DNA from: Methylocystaceae bacterium
GTDB lineage: Bacteria; Pseudomonadota; Alphaproteobacteria; Rhizobiales; Beijerinckiaceae
Direction of reading: 5' to 3'
Length of the DNA: 10,606 nucleotides
Assembly (NCBI GenBank): GCA_003152255.1
Contig: PLZT01000203.1
Location: 35,414-46,019, forward strand
Shown piece after piece: positions 1 to 7,444 of the stretch (positions are counted from its first letter, which is position 1; each line of letters begins with the position of its first letter). The notes beneath the pieces were generated by a model that searched no databases, had not been told where the DNA came from, and saw nothing but the letters and a program-made list of their open reading frames with translations. The translations under genes and the position numbers were made by a program.

Positions 1-81
1 TTTATCGAGGAATATTTGACGAACCTCACCAACGCCGAGGACGCCAATGTCGACGTGGACATCTATGTGTTCGTGAAGTAG
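1..81 (+). CDS. 3' end of an unrecognised protein (partial)
   Basis: An open frame enters from the left edge and ends at TAG 79-81. The visible 26 residues start FIEEYLTNLTNAED and end DIYVFVK. They are acidic, then beta-strand-like (alternating V/D, then IYVFV), and no motif is complete. Codon usage (GCC, GAC, CTC, GTG) matches the rest of the window, which supports real coding. The start lies outside the window. I do not recognise the family. The 122 bases that follow before degP contain no clear terminator, so read-through into degP is possible. Confidence 0.55.
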   Translation, partial: FIEEYLTNLTNAEDANVDVDIYVFVK

Positions 82-126
82 CTGGCGCCGCCTTACCAAA
101 GTTTCATCCCGCCGCCATTGGCGCGC

Positions 127-141
127 AAGGGGCGATCCCCC
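127..141 (+). promoter_or_regulatory. Shine-Dalgarno-like sequence inside a small hairpin, upstream of degP
   Basis: AAGGGG at 127-132 lies 9 bases before an ATG at 142. Its G run (129-132) can pair with CCCC at 137-140 across a CGAT loop, so the same bases could be a ribosome site or be hidden in a short GC stem. The pairing is seen directly. A regulatory role is inference, and a 4-bp stem could be chance in GC-rich DNA. Confidence 0.3.
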
Positions 142-207
142 ATGTTTCCGGTCGTGGGCCAGCGCGCGGCGCTCTGGCTTGGCTGCTTTGGAGATGGCTT
201 CCCATGA
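142..207 (+). CDS. Possible 21-codon leader ORF coupled to degP
   Basis: ATG at 142 opens a 21-codon frame (begins MFPVVGQRAALW, ends GDGFP) that stops at TGA 205-207. The stop overlaps the degP start codon as ATGA (204-207). AAGGGG at 127-132 is a well-placed Shine-Dalgarno sequence. An upstream ORF ending exactly on the next start is the classic layout for translational coupling. Against it, the peptide resembles nothing I know, and degP has its own GGAG at 190-193. It could be a chance frame. Conservation of the stop/start overlap in related genomes would settle it. Confidence 0.3.
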   Translation: MFPVVGQRAALWLGCFGDGFP

Positions 208-1694
208 CTAACTTCGCCTTTTGGCGTCATTCCCGTAACCCACGCGCGGCCCTGCTCGGCGCCGTCGCGGCCGTCGCGCTAGGCGCGTCCCTGTTTGGGC
301 TCGCCCCCGCGCGCCCGGCTCTGGCCGAGGCGCCGCTCGCGCAGTTCGCGCCGGCTTCCGGCCCCGCCTCCTTCGCCGACGTCGTCGAGCGAGTTAAGGG
401 CGCGGTCGTCGCGATCAAGGTCAAGGCGGTCGAAACCCCCAACAATGAGGGCGAAGAGGGTCCCGAGCTTTCGCCCGACGATCCGCTGTACGACTTCTTC
501 AGGCGCTTTGGCCAGGGGCGGGGCGGGACGCCGCAGAAGCATATCACCCAATCGCAAGGCTCTGGCTTCATCATCAGCGCGGACGGCTATGTCGTGACCA
601 ATAATCACGTGGTCGATCACGCCAGCGAGGTCGAGGTCGTCCTCGACGGCGGCAAGACGCTGCCGGCGAAGATCATCGGAACCGATAAGCGCACCGACCT
701 CGCCTTGCTCAAGATCAACGACGGCGGCAATCTGCCCTTCGTCACATGGTCGAATACGGCCCCGCGCGTCGGCGATTGGGTGATCGCGGTCGGCAATCCG
801 TTTGGCCTTGGCGGAACGGTGACGGCGGGCATTGTGTCGGCGCGAGGCCGCGACATCGGCGCCGGGCCATACGACGACTTTTTGCAGATCGACGCGCCGG
901 TCAACCGCGGTAACTCGGGCGGTCCGGCGTTCGACACGCATGGCGGCGTGATCGGCGTCAACACGGCGATTTATTCGCCGTCGGGCGGCTCGGTCGGCAT
1001 CGGTTTCGCGATTCCGACGGAAGTCGCAAAGGACGTGGTCGAGGCGCTCAAGGAGAAGGGCTCCGTCTCGCGCGGCTGGATCGGCGTGCAGATCCAGGGC
1101 GTGACGCAGGACCTGGCCGACAGTCTCGGGCTGAAGTCGACCAAGGGCGCGCTGGTCGCCCAACCGGTCAAGGGCGGGCCGGCCGAAAGCGCGGGGCTCA
1201 AGGCTGGCGACGTCATCGTCGCCGTCGATGGCGAAAAGATCGACGCTCCGCGCGAACTGTCGCGCAAGATCGCGGCGGCGGGTCCGGGCAAGACCGTCGA
1301 ACTGACCTATCTGCGAGGCGGGGTCGAAAAGACCGCGCGGGTTAAGCTTGGCGCGCTGCCGGCCGAAAAAGAGTTGCGCGCCGATCTCGGCGGAGTGGAC
1401 AAGAGCAATGTGCTCGCCGGGCTCGGGTTGGAGGTTCAGCCCGCGGCGCAAGCGCGGCGCGGCGGCGGCGAGGGGCTTTACATCACCAACATCGACCCCG
1501 AGGGCGTGGCCGCGCAAAAGGGTCTGCGCCGCGGCGACGTGATCCTCGAAGTCGGCGGGCAGGCGGTCAACGATTCCGGCGATCTTTCCTCCGCGCTCGA
1601 CGCCGCCCGCAGGGAAGGGCACAGATCCGTGCTGCTGCGGGTGAAGTCGGCGGAAGGCACCCGCTTCGTCGCGCTGCCAGTCGCGGCTTCATAA
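204..1694 (+). CDS. degP: Do-family periplasmic serine endoprotease (DegP/HtrA type)
   Basis: This 496-residue protein is an ATP-independent protease and chaperone that removes misfolded envelope proteins in the periplasm. Residues 1-41 form a signal peptide: basic start (RHSRNPR), hydrophobic core 16-33, and an ALA|E cleavage site after residue 41. The trypsin-like domain (about 55-285) has the full catalytic triad: His135 in TNNHVVDH, Asp165 in RTDLALLKI and Ser238 in NRGNSGGPAF. Two PDZ domains follow, about 290-385 (GWIGVQIQG, then GLKAGDVIVAVDG) and 403-488 (GLRRGDVILEVGG). Length and the two-PDZ layout match the DegP/DegQ/MucD group; which subgroup is uncertain. The ATG at 204 has GGAG at 190-193. 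It is likely a single-gene unit, since a strong terminator follows directly. Confidence 0.95.
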   Translation: MTNFAFWRHSRNPRAALLGAVAAVALGASLFGLAPARPALAEAPLAQFAPASGPASFADVVERVKGAVVAIKVKAVETPNNEGEEGPELSPDDPLYDFFRRFGQGRGGTPQKHITQSQGSGFIISADGYVVTNNHVVDHASEVEVVLDGGKTLPAKIIGTDKRTDLALLKINDGGNLPFVTWSNTAPRVGDWVIAVGNPFGLGGTVTAGIVSARGRDIGAGPYDDFLQIDAPVNRGNSGGPAFDTHGGVIGVNTAIYSPSGGSVGIGFAIPTEVAKDVVEALKEKGSVSRGWIGVQIQGVTQDLADSLGLKSTKGALVAQPVKGGPAESAGLKAGDVIVAVDGEKIDAPRELSRKIAAAGPGKTVELTYLRGGVEKTARVKLGALPAEKELRADLGGVDKSNVLAGLGLEVQPAAQARRGGGEGLYITNIDPEGVAAQKGLRRGDVILEVGGQAVNDSGDLSSALDAARREGHRSVLLRVKSAEGTRFVALPVAAS

Positions 1695-1714
1695 CGCCCG
1701 TTCCGGCGCCAAAC

Positions 1715-1745
1715 AACGGCCCTCGCCATGCGAGGGCCGTTTTTT
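1715..1745 (+). terminator. Rho-independent terminator after degP
   Basis: A perfect stem of 10 bases, ACGGCCCTCG (1716-1725) with CGAGGGCCGT (1731-1740), encloses a CCATG loop. One more A-T pair (1715/1741) is possible. Six T residues (1740-1745) follow at once. It lies 20 bases after the degP stop codon. Confidence 0.93.
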
Positions 1746-1774
1746 CGCGATTGATGGCCGTGACAAGAGGGAGC

Positions 1775-1796
1775 CCGACGGCCTCGACGCCGTCGG
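1775..1796. repeat. Perfect 8-bp inverted repeat between degP and waaA
   Basis: CCGACGGC (1775-1782) is followed by a 6-base spacer CTCGAC and GCCGTCGG (1789-1796). No T run follows on either strand, so it is not a standard terminator. It could be an operator, an RNA hairpin or a second, weaker transcription stop. It is seen directly; its function is unknown. Confidence 0.5.
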
Positions 1797-1906
1797 CCGC
1801 CTTGCGTGTTCTTTACGCCTGCGTTTGTGCTAGAGAGATTCTTGTTCGCTCGCCGCGCGGCGGCGAAAGGACGCGGTTCTTGTAGCTTGCGGTGGACCCA
1901 ATTCCC

Positions 1907-3184
1907 ATGCCGCTTTTGACGCTTTACCGGCTCGCCACGATCGCGCTGACCCCTTGCGCGCGTCCGCTTCTCGCCTGGCGCGCCGGGCGGGGAAAGGAAG
2001 ACCCTTCGCGGCTCGGCGAGCGGCTCGGTTTTCCCAGCCTGCCGCGCCCGGACGGCCAATTGGTCTGGCTGCATGGCGCGAGTTTGGGCGAGAGCCTGTC
2101 GCTGCTGCCGCTGATCGAGCGCTTTATCCAACGAGGGATCGAGGTTCTGGTCACCACCGGCACGCCAGGTTCGGCGCGGCTGCTCGGCGCGCGGCTGCCG
2201 GCGGGCGCGTTTCACCAATATCTGCCGCTGGACGCGCCGCGTTTCGTCGCGCGCTTTCTCGACCACTGGCGTCCCGATCTGGCGCTGTTCGCTGAATCGG
2301 AAATTTGGCCCAATTTCGTCGGCGCGGTCCACGCCCGCGGCGCGCCCTTGGTGTTGGTCAACGCGCGCATCTCCGAGGCTTCAGCCGAACGCTGGCGCGC
2401 CGCGCCGGGCGTCGGCGCCAAGCTCTTTGGCAAGATCGACCTCTGCCTCGCGCAAGACGCCGAAAACGCCGCGCGTTTTCTGGGTCTTGGCGCGCCCCGA
2501 GCGCAAGTCGCCGGCAATCTGAAATTTGACGTGCCGGCGCCGCCGGCCGATCCGCTAAAGCTCGCGGCTCTCCAGGGCGCGCTCGGCGCCCGCCCGGTTT
2601 TCGCGGCTGTCTCGACCCATCCGGGAGAGGAGAGCTTCGTGCTGGGCGCCCATCTCGATTTGGCGCGTGATTTCCCCGATCTTTTGACCATCGTCGCGCC
2701 GCGCGATCCCGCGCGCGGGGAGGAGATCGCGGGCCTCGCGCGAGAGCGCGGGCTGAGCGTCGGCTTGCGTTCGCTGGGCGATTTGCCAGGGCGCGAGACG
2801 CAAATCTACGTCGCCGACACGATTGGCGAACTGGGCCTGATTTTCCGAAGCGCGGGTGTCGTTTTCATGGGCCGGTCGCTGACGCCGGGCGGCGGCCATA
2901 ACCCTATCGAACCGGCGAAATTCGGCTGCGCGATTCTGCATGGGCCGAGCGTGGGGGATTTCGCCGAAATTTACGCCGAATTGGACGCCGCCGGGTCCGC
3001 CGTCTCCGTCCTGGACGCGCCGGGACTGGCGCGCGCCGCGCGCGCTCTTCTGTCAAAGCCCGCGCGAATGCGCAAAATGGGCCGGGCCGGAGCGGAGACG
3101 GTGCGGCGAATGGGCGGCGCCTCGCTGGAGATCATGTCGGCCATCGAACCCTATTTGGCCCATATGGCCGGCGCACGTCGATGA
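1907..3184 (+). CDS. waaA: 3-deoxy-D-manno-octulosonic acid (Kdo) transferase
   Basis: WaaA (KdtA) transfers Kdo from CMP-Kdo to the lipid A precursor at the cytoplasmic face of the inner membrane. From the ATG at 1907 it has 425 residues, a normal length. The N-terminus (PLLTLYRLATIALTP) is the usual membrane anchor. HGASLGE follows, whose Glu (residue 62) matches the catalytic base of the family, then ESEIWPN, and the C-terminal GT-B half with GGGHNPIEPAKFG. A GTG at 1892 would add five residues, but GGTGG at 1891-1895 fits better as the ribosome site for the ATG at 1907, and related proteins start near MPLL. lpxK follows after 15 bases, so the two are probably co-transcribed. Transcription probably starts in 1746-1890, downstream of the degP terminator, but I see no convincing -35/-10 pair. 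Confidence 0.93.
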   Translation: MPLLTLYRLATIALTPCARPLLAWRAGRGKEDPSRLGERLGFPSLPRPDGQLVWLHGASLGESLSLLPLIERFIQRGIEVLVTTGTPGSARLLGARLPAGAFHQYLPLDAPRFVARFLDHWRPDLALFAESEIWPNFVGAVHARGAPLVLVNARISEASAERWRAAPGVGAKLFGKIDLCLAQDAENAARFLGLGAPRAQVAGNLKFDVPAPPADPLKLAALQGALGARPVFAAVSTHPGEESFVLGAHLDLARDFPDLLTIVAPRDPARGEEIAGLARERGLSVGLRSLGDLPGRETQIYVADTIGELGLIFRSAGVVFMGRSLTPGGGHNPIEPAKFGCAILHGPSVGDFAEIYAELDAAGSAVSVLDAPGLARAARALLSKPARMRKMGRAGAETVRRMGGASLEIMSAIEPYLAHMAGARR

Positions 3185-3199
3185 GAGCCTGTCGCGAAC

Positions 3200-4192
3200 A
3201 TGCGCGCGCCTGATTTTTGGGGAACGCCGGCCGGCCCTGTCGCGAGCGCCCTCGCTCCCTTTGGGGCGCTTTATGGCGCGGCGGCGAGAGCGCGCCTCGT
3301 CCACCCCGCTCCGCGCGCAAATATTCCGACCATTGCGATTGGCGGGGTGACGCTGGGCGGGGATGGCAAGACCCCGACGGCGCTGGCGCTCGGCGCGATC
3401 CTGCTGGAACGGGGCGAGCGGCCCTTCTTTCTGTCGCGCGGCCATGGTCGCCGGAACGGGAGCGCCGGCCCTTTGGTCGTCGATCCGGCGCGCCGCGACG
3501 CGCGCGATGTCGGAGACGAAGCCCTGCTGTTGGCCCGGGTGGCGCCCACCATCGTCGGCGCCGACCGCGCGGCGTCCGCGCGCCTCGCGCAGACGCTCGG
3601 CGCCGGCGTGCTGATTCTGGACGACGGGCTACATAGCCGGCGCCTCGACCCGGATCTCGCCATTCTCGTCGTCGACGCGGATTATGGCGCTGGCAATGGC
3701 TTTTGTCCGCCCGCCGGGCCGCTGCGCGCGCCGCTGGCGGCGCAACTGGCGGCGGCCGACCGCGTTATCGTGATCGGCGAGGGCAGGGGATTGCGCCAAC
3801 CGTTGACCAAGTCCGCGTTACGGGCGCGGCTCGCGCCCGACCCCGCCGTCGCGGCGCGCATCGCTGGCGCGCGAGTGTTCGCCTTCGCGGGGATTGGCCG
3901 GCCGGCGAAATTCGCCAAGACCTTAGACGAAATCGGCGCCGACGTGGCCGGGCTCCGCTGGTTTCCCGATCATCATTGCTATTCGCCGCGCGAACTGGCG
4001 GCGCTGGCGCGGGAGGCGGAGCGCCTTCGCGCCGTTCTCGTCACGACCGAAAAGGACGCCGCGCGGATCGGCACGAACGGTCTCGGGGTCGATCTCGAAA
4101 TTTTGCCGATCACATTGCTGTTCGAGCAGCCCGAGGAGGTGGACAGCCTGCTCGCGGATTTTTTGGCGCGGGCGCGAACCGCGCGGCTATGA
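3200..4192 (+). CDS. lpxK: Tetraacyldisaccharide 4'-kinase
   Basis: LpxK phosphorylates the 4' position of the tetraacyl disaccharide, giving lipid IVA, the acceptor used by WaaA. The 330 residues match the family. The start MRAPDFWGTPAGP, followed by a hydrophobic stretch (about 12-30), is the membrane-associating N-terminus. The P-loop GGDGKTPT is at 53-60 (Lys57), with DDGLH at 141-145, FPDHHCYS at 255-262 and TTEKD at 282-286, all usual LpxK landmarks. The normally conserved Asn before the P-loop (GN) is Gly here (GG at 48-49). The ATG is 15 bases after the waaA stop, and GAGAG at 3183-3187 is a rather distant ribosome site. The TGA stop (4190-4192) overlaps the end of the convergent DUF2093 gene. 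Confidence 0.94.
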   Translation: MRAPDFWGTPAGPVASALAPFGALYGAAARARLVHPAPRANIPTIAIGGVTLGGDGKTPTALALGAILLERGERPFFLSRGHGRRNGSAGPLVVDPARRDARDVGDEALLLARVAPTIVGADRAASARLAQTLGAGVLILDDGLHSRRLDPDLAILVVDADYGAGNGFCPPAGPLRAPLAAQLAAADRVIVIGEGRGLRQPLTKSALRARLAPDPAVAARIAGARVFAFAGIGRPAKFAKTLDEIGADVAGLRWFPDHHCYSPRELAALAREAERLRAVLVTTEKDAARIGTNGLGVDLEILPITLLFEQPEEVDSLLADFLARARTARL

Positions 4193-4408
4193 AGGCCGTT
4201 TGCCGGCGAGCTGCTTTAAGCGCGCCTCGGGGCTGCTATAGGCCTCCTGCCGGTCGACGTTCCAATACCGCAGCTCTTCGAGCGGGATGGGCTCGCCGGT
4301 CACCGCGCACCGCACGAAGACTCCCGCCTTGCGCACGCGGTAATCGCCGTCGCGATATTCGACCTCGGCCTCGACAGCCGGCTGGGGTTGTCGTTCGAAT
4401 CGGTTCAT
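4187..4408 (-). CDS. DUF2093 family small protein
   Basis: This 73-residue protein starts MNRFERQPQPAVEAEVEY and carries the family signature CAVTGEPIPLEELRYWNV (Cys34 to Val51). It is likely cytoplasmic, with no signal peptide or membrane segment. Function is unknown. The family is found in alphaproteobacteria, often near waaA-lpxK, which hints at but does not prove an envelope link. An upstream ATG at 4474 would add 22 residues with a different, basic composition. The ATG at 4408 is preferred because of AGGCGGA just upstream and because the family begins there. Its TAG stop overlaps the last 6 bases of lpxK. Confidence 0.85.
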   Translation of the reverse strand: MNRFERQPQPAVEAEVEYRDGDYRVRKAGVFVRCAVTGEPIPLEELRYWNVDRQEAYSSPEARLKQLAGKRPS

Positions 4409-4626
4409 GCGCAATCCGCCTGTGATGCTTCGAGCCAGTCGCTTAAGCGAAGAGATAATCGACGTCCTACGCATATTTCAATGGCTCTCTTAAAAGAGAC
4501 AATACACCAGTCGCGGCGGGAATGGCCAGCGTCGCCGCGCAAGTGGCGCTCCCCGCATTGCGCCCACGCCCCGTTCCCTGTTATCGGGGCCTCTGACAAT
4601 GGTAAAGGACAAGGCTGCGGGCGGAT
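4409..4626. other. Divergent intergenic region between DUF2093 and the MFS gene
   Basis: This 218-base spacer must hold promoters for both divergent genes. It contains an AT-rich stretch near 4440-4510 with a short inverted repeat TCTCTT-AA-AAGAGA (4486-4499), and a hairpin GCCCCG (4568-4573) / CGGGGC (4585-4590) with an 11-base loop, 36 bases before the MFS start. I see no -35/-10 pair good enough to call on either strand. Confidence 0.4.
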
Positions 4627-5855
4627 ATGCTGACAATCTCGACGCGGCGGCGCCAGGCCGCTTTCATCTTCATTCTCATCACGGTCGCGCTGGACATGCT
4701 GGCGCTCGGCGTGATGATCCCCGTGCTGCCCAAGCTCATCACCGAATTCGAAGGCGGCGATATTTCGGGAGCGGCGGGCGTCGTCGGGATATTCGGCTTC
4801 TCCTGGGCCTTGATGCAATTTTTGTTTCAGCCCGTGCTCGGCGCCTTGTCCGACCGGTTCGGCCGCCGCCCGATCGTATTGGCCAGCAATTTCGGTCTTG
4901 GGCTCGACTATATTTTCATGGCGCTGGCGCCATCGCTGCCGTTTCTGTTTATCGGCCGGCTGATCTCCGGCGTCACCGCCGCGAGCTTCTCCACCGCCAG
5001 CGCCTATGTCGCCGACATAACGCCCGAGGAAAAGCGCGCCGGGCGTTACGGCATGCTTGGCGCGGCCTTCGGCTTTGGCTTCATTCTGGGACCGGCTATC
5101 GGCGGCGTGCTCGGCAATTACGGGTTGCGCCTGCCGTTTTACGCCGCGGCGGCGTTAAGCCTCGTCAATGCGCTTTACGGCTACTTCATCCTGCCGGAGT
5201 CGCTCTCCGAGGAAAAGCGCGCGCCAAGGATCGCCTGGCGCGGCGCCAATATTTTCGGCGCGCTGAAATTGCTGGGCGCCCAGCGAGAACTAGCCATGCT
5301 CGCGGGCGCGGTGTTCCTCTCCTATCTGGCTCATGAGTCGCTGCCGAGCCTGTTCGTGCCTACACCGATTACCGCTATCACTGGGACGCCAAGACCACCG
5401 GCTGGGCGCTCACCATCGTCGGCGTTTCGCAAACCATCGTCTCCGGCGGCCTTGTGAGGCCGGCGGTGGCGCGGCTGGGCGAACGCAAAACCCTCGTCGT
5501 GGCGCTGGCTTTCGGCGCGCTGGGCTTCGCGGTCTACGCCTTCGCGTCGAACGACTGGCTGTTTTTGTCGGCGCCGCCGCTGATCGCGTTGTGGGCGATG
5601 GCCAACCCCGCATTCCAGGGCCTCGCCACGCGCCTCAAGGGCGCCTCGGAGCAGGGCCGGCTGCAGGGCGCGCTCGCCAGCCTGCGCGGCGTTTCCGGCA
5701 TGATCGGCCCGCTGCTGTTCACGCAGATTTTCGCCGCCAGCATCGGCGCGCGGATTTTTCCGGGCGCCAGTTATTTCCTCGCGGCGGCCTTGCTCGCGGT
5801 CAGTCTCCTTGTCGCGCTCGCGGCGACCAGAGCGTCTCAGACGGCGTTGCGATAG
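4627..5855 (+). pseudogene. TetA-like MFS efflux transporter, frameshifted
   Basis: This is a 12-helix major facilitator exporter of the TetA/TCR drug:H+ antiporter type. The first frame (from ATG 4627) gives helices 1-6 with DMLALGVMIPVLP, motif A (GALSDRFGRRPIV, 72-84), RLISGVTAAS and the motif C-like GFILGPAIGG. It stays in register to SLPSLFV (Val244, codon 5356-5358). Family sequence then resumes one frame over, at YTDYRYHWD from 5361, and runs to TAG 5853-5855. Two bases (CC, 5359-5360) stand where a three-base codon is expected, so one base appears to be missing. Restored, the protein would have about 409 residues, a normal length. Both halves look intact, which suggests a recent mutation or an assembly error. 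As read, the first frame runs on to a stop at 5455-5457. The gene ends inside the 3' end of the convergent glycosyltransferase gene. Confidence 0.85.
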
Positions 5856-7339
5856 GCTTTTTTCGAGAACACGGTCAGGAAGATGATCCACACGTCGAAC
5901 AGCAGCGACCAGTTGTCGATGTAATAGAGATCGTGCTCGACGCGTTGGCGGATTTTTTCCGGGCCGTCGATCTCGCCGCGCAGGCCGTTGACTTGCGCCC
6001 AGCCGGTGATGCCCGGCTTGACGTTATGTCGGCGCGCGTAAAGCGCGATCTTGCGTTCGAACAACTGGTCATGCACCAGCGCATGCGGACGCGGGCCGAC
6101 GAGAGACATATCGCCGCGCAGCACGTTGATAAGCTGCGGCAGTTCATCCACATTGTAGCGGCGGATGAAGCGGCCGATGCGCGTGATGCGCGGATCTCGA
6201 ACCTTCGCCTGGGCGATATCGCGTCCGTCCTCCATCGTCGTCATGGAGCGGAATTTGAAAATGCGGAACGCCTCCTGATTAAAGCCGTAACGGCGTTGCG
6301 TGAACAGCGCCGGACCGTTGCTGTCCAGACGAATGAGGGCCGCGACCAGCGCCAGCAGCGGCGACAGGAGCACCAGCGCCGCGACCGAAACGACGATATC
6401 GAACAGCCGCTTGACGATGACCTCGACCAGATTGAGCGGGTGGCCGCCGAGGCTCAGGCTGGAGATGGTCCCGATCTTGTCGATCCGCGCGTCGACGAAG
6501 CGATCGAGCACGCGCTCGGGACCGAGATGAATTTGCGCCGGCACGCGCAAAAAAGTCGTGACGCAACTGTCGATCACGTCCGTTTGCGACCACGGAACCA
6601 GAATGAACACATCGTCCGGCCGCAGCATGCGCGCCGTCGCGGCGGCCAAGGCGAGATCGTCGTCGATGGATTCGGCTTCTTCGCGCAAGCCGATGGCGGC
6701 AACGACGTTCATGCCGCTGGCCGAGGGCTGATAACGTTGAGTGAACGTTTTGATGCTCTCCTCGAAGCCGACAAGGACCACTCGCCGCGAGGCGACGCCC
6801 CCCGCGGCCGTGGCGCCCCGCGCGATATGCCGCAAGGCGAGACGGGTCGCATAGATCGCGACGTAGCCCGCCACATAGAACAACACCACGCCGGCGCGCG
6901 AGAATTCGCCGGTCGATTTGGTGAGGAAGCTAAACGCCAGCGCGATCAGGAAGCTGGTGCTCCAGACGGTGAACAACCGCCAGCCATTCGCGCGCGATGC
7001 GAGAAAATCAGGGATGCGATAGTCGCCGCGCGACGCGTTCGAAAGGACGAACAGCAGCGCGACGAGTGAGCAAAGACGCATGTTCGGAGGGATTAGACCG
7101 CTCCAGCCATGCGCGAAGCCGTGATAGAACGTCTCGGCGATCAAGGCCGCGCAGAGCACGACGAACAATTCGATCAGCGCCGCCGCCGCCGCCAAGAGGG
7201 CGCGCGCCAAGGCGGTGTTTCGGCGCGAGAGTTTCTCGCCCCACCCGCCGCGACGAAGCGGCGCCTTTTGAATCTGGGTATTTGGCGCGTCTTCGCCGGA
7301 CGCTGGCTTTACCCGAACTCGATCGGCCGTGAGCGACAA
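5837..7339 (-). CDS. Undecaprenyl-phosphate glycosylphosphotransferase (WcaJ/ExoY type)
   Basis: The enzyme moves a sugar 1-phosphate (glucose or galactose) from its UDP form onto undecaprenyl phosphate in the inner membrane, the first step of exopolysaccharide repeat-unit assembly. The 500-residue form has four N-terminal membrane helices (about 44-68, 86-100, 122-139, 149-168) and a CoA-binding-like middle domain (RRVVLVGFEES near 185). The catalytic sugar-transferase domain runs from KRLFDIVVSVAAL (310 on), with FKFRSM (361-366), DELPQL (398-403), GDMSLVGPRP (409-418), KPGITGW (441-447) and DLYYIDNWS (470-478). The start chosen is TTG 7339, five bases after GGAGG; a TTG at 7420 would add 27 residues but lacks a comparable site. 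Sugar specificity cannot be read from sequence. It stands alone, away from other polysaccharide genes in view. Confidence 0.9.
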   Translation of the reverse strand: MSLTADRVRVKPASGEDAPNTQIQKAPLRRGGWGEKLSRRNTALARALLAAAAALIELFVVLCAALIAETFYHGFAHGWSGLIPPNMRLCSLVALLFVLSNASRGDYRIPDFLASRANGWRLFTVWSTSFLIALAFSFLTKSTGEFSRAGVVLFYVAGYVAIYATRLALRHIARGATAAGGVASRRVVLVGFEESIKTFTQRYQPSASGMNVVAAIGLREEAESIDDDLALAAATARMLRPDDVFILVPWSQTDVIDSCVTTFLRVPAQIHLGPERVLDRFVDARIDKIGTISSLSLGGHPLNLVEVIVKRLFDIVVSVAALVLLSPLLALVAALIRLDSNGPALFTQRRYGFNQEAFRIFKFRSMTTMEDGRDIAQAKVRDPRITRIGRFIRRYNVDELPQLINVLRGDMSLVGPRPHALVHDQLFERKIALYARRHNVKPGITGWAQVNGLRGEIDGPEKIRQRVEHDLYYIDNWSLLFDVWIIFLTVFSKKAYRNAV

Positions 7340-7444
7340 GGAAGCCTCCAATTGACACAAGACCGTCTCGATTAGGAGCAGACCCGAAGGTTTGAGCGAT
7401 CTTGTAGCCCAATGCAGCAAGACGGAGGCCCTCGCGGGCGAATA

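Noticed and set aside
279..1622. Long open frame (447 codons) on the - strand opposite degP
   Set aside because: It mirrors a gene with full catalytic motifs. High GC removes stops from opposite frames, and its product is a low-complexity Arg/Asp/Ala sequence with no recognisable domain.
1892..1906. GTG at 1892 as the waaA start
   Set aside because: It has no good ribosome site, whereas GGTGG at 1891-1895 is correctly spaced for ATG 1907, where the family's N-terminus begins.
4486..4499. TCTCTT-AA-AAGAGA as a terminator or strong operator
   Set aside because: The stem is AT-containing and short, a 2-base loop is too tight for RNA, and no T run follows. It is noted only as part of the intergenic region.
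5333..7069. 578-codon + strand open frame opposite the glycosylphosphotransferase
   Set aside because: The - strand protein has all family motifs. The + frame is rich in Arg, Ala, Asp and Gln and matches nothing. It is a GC-driven shadow.
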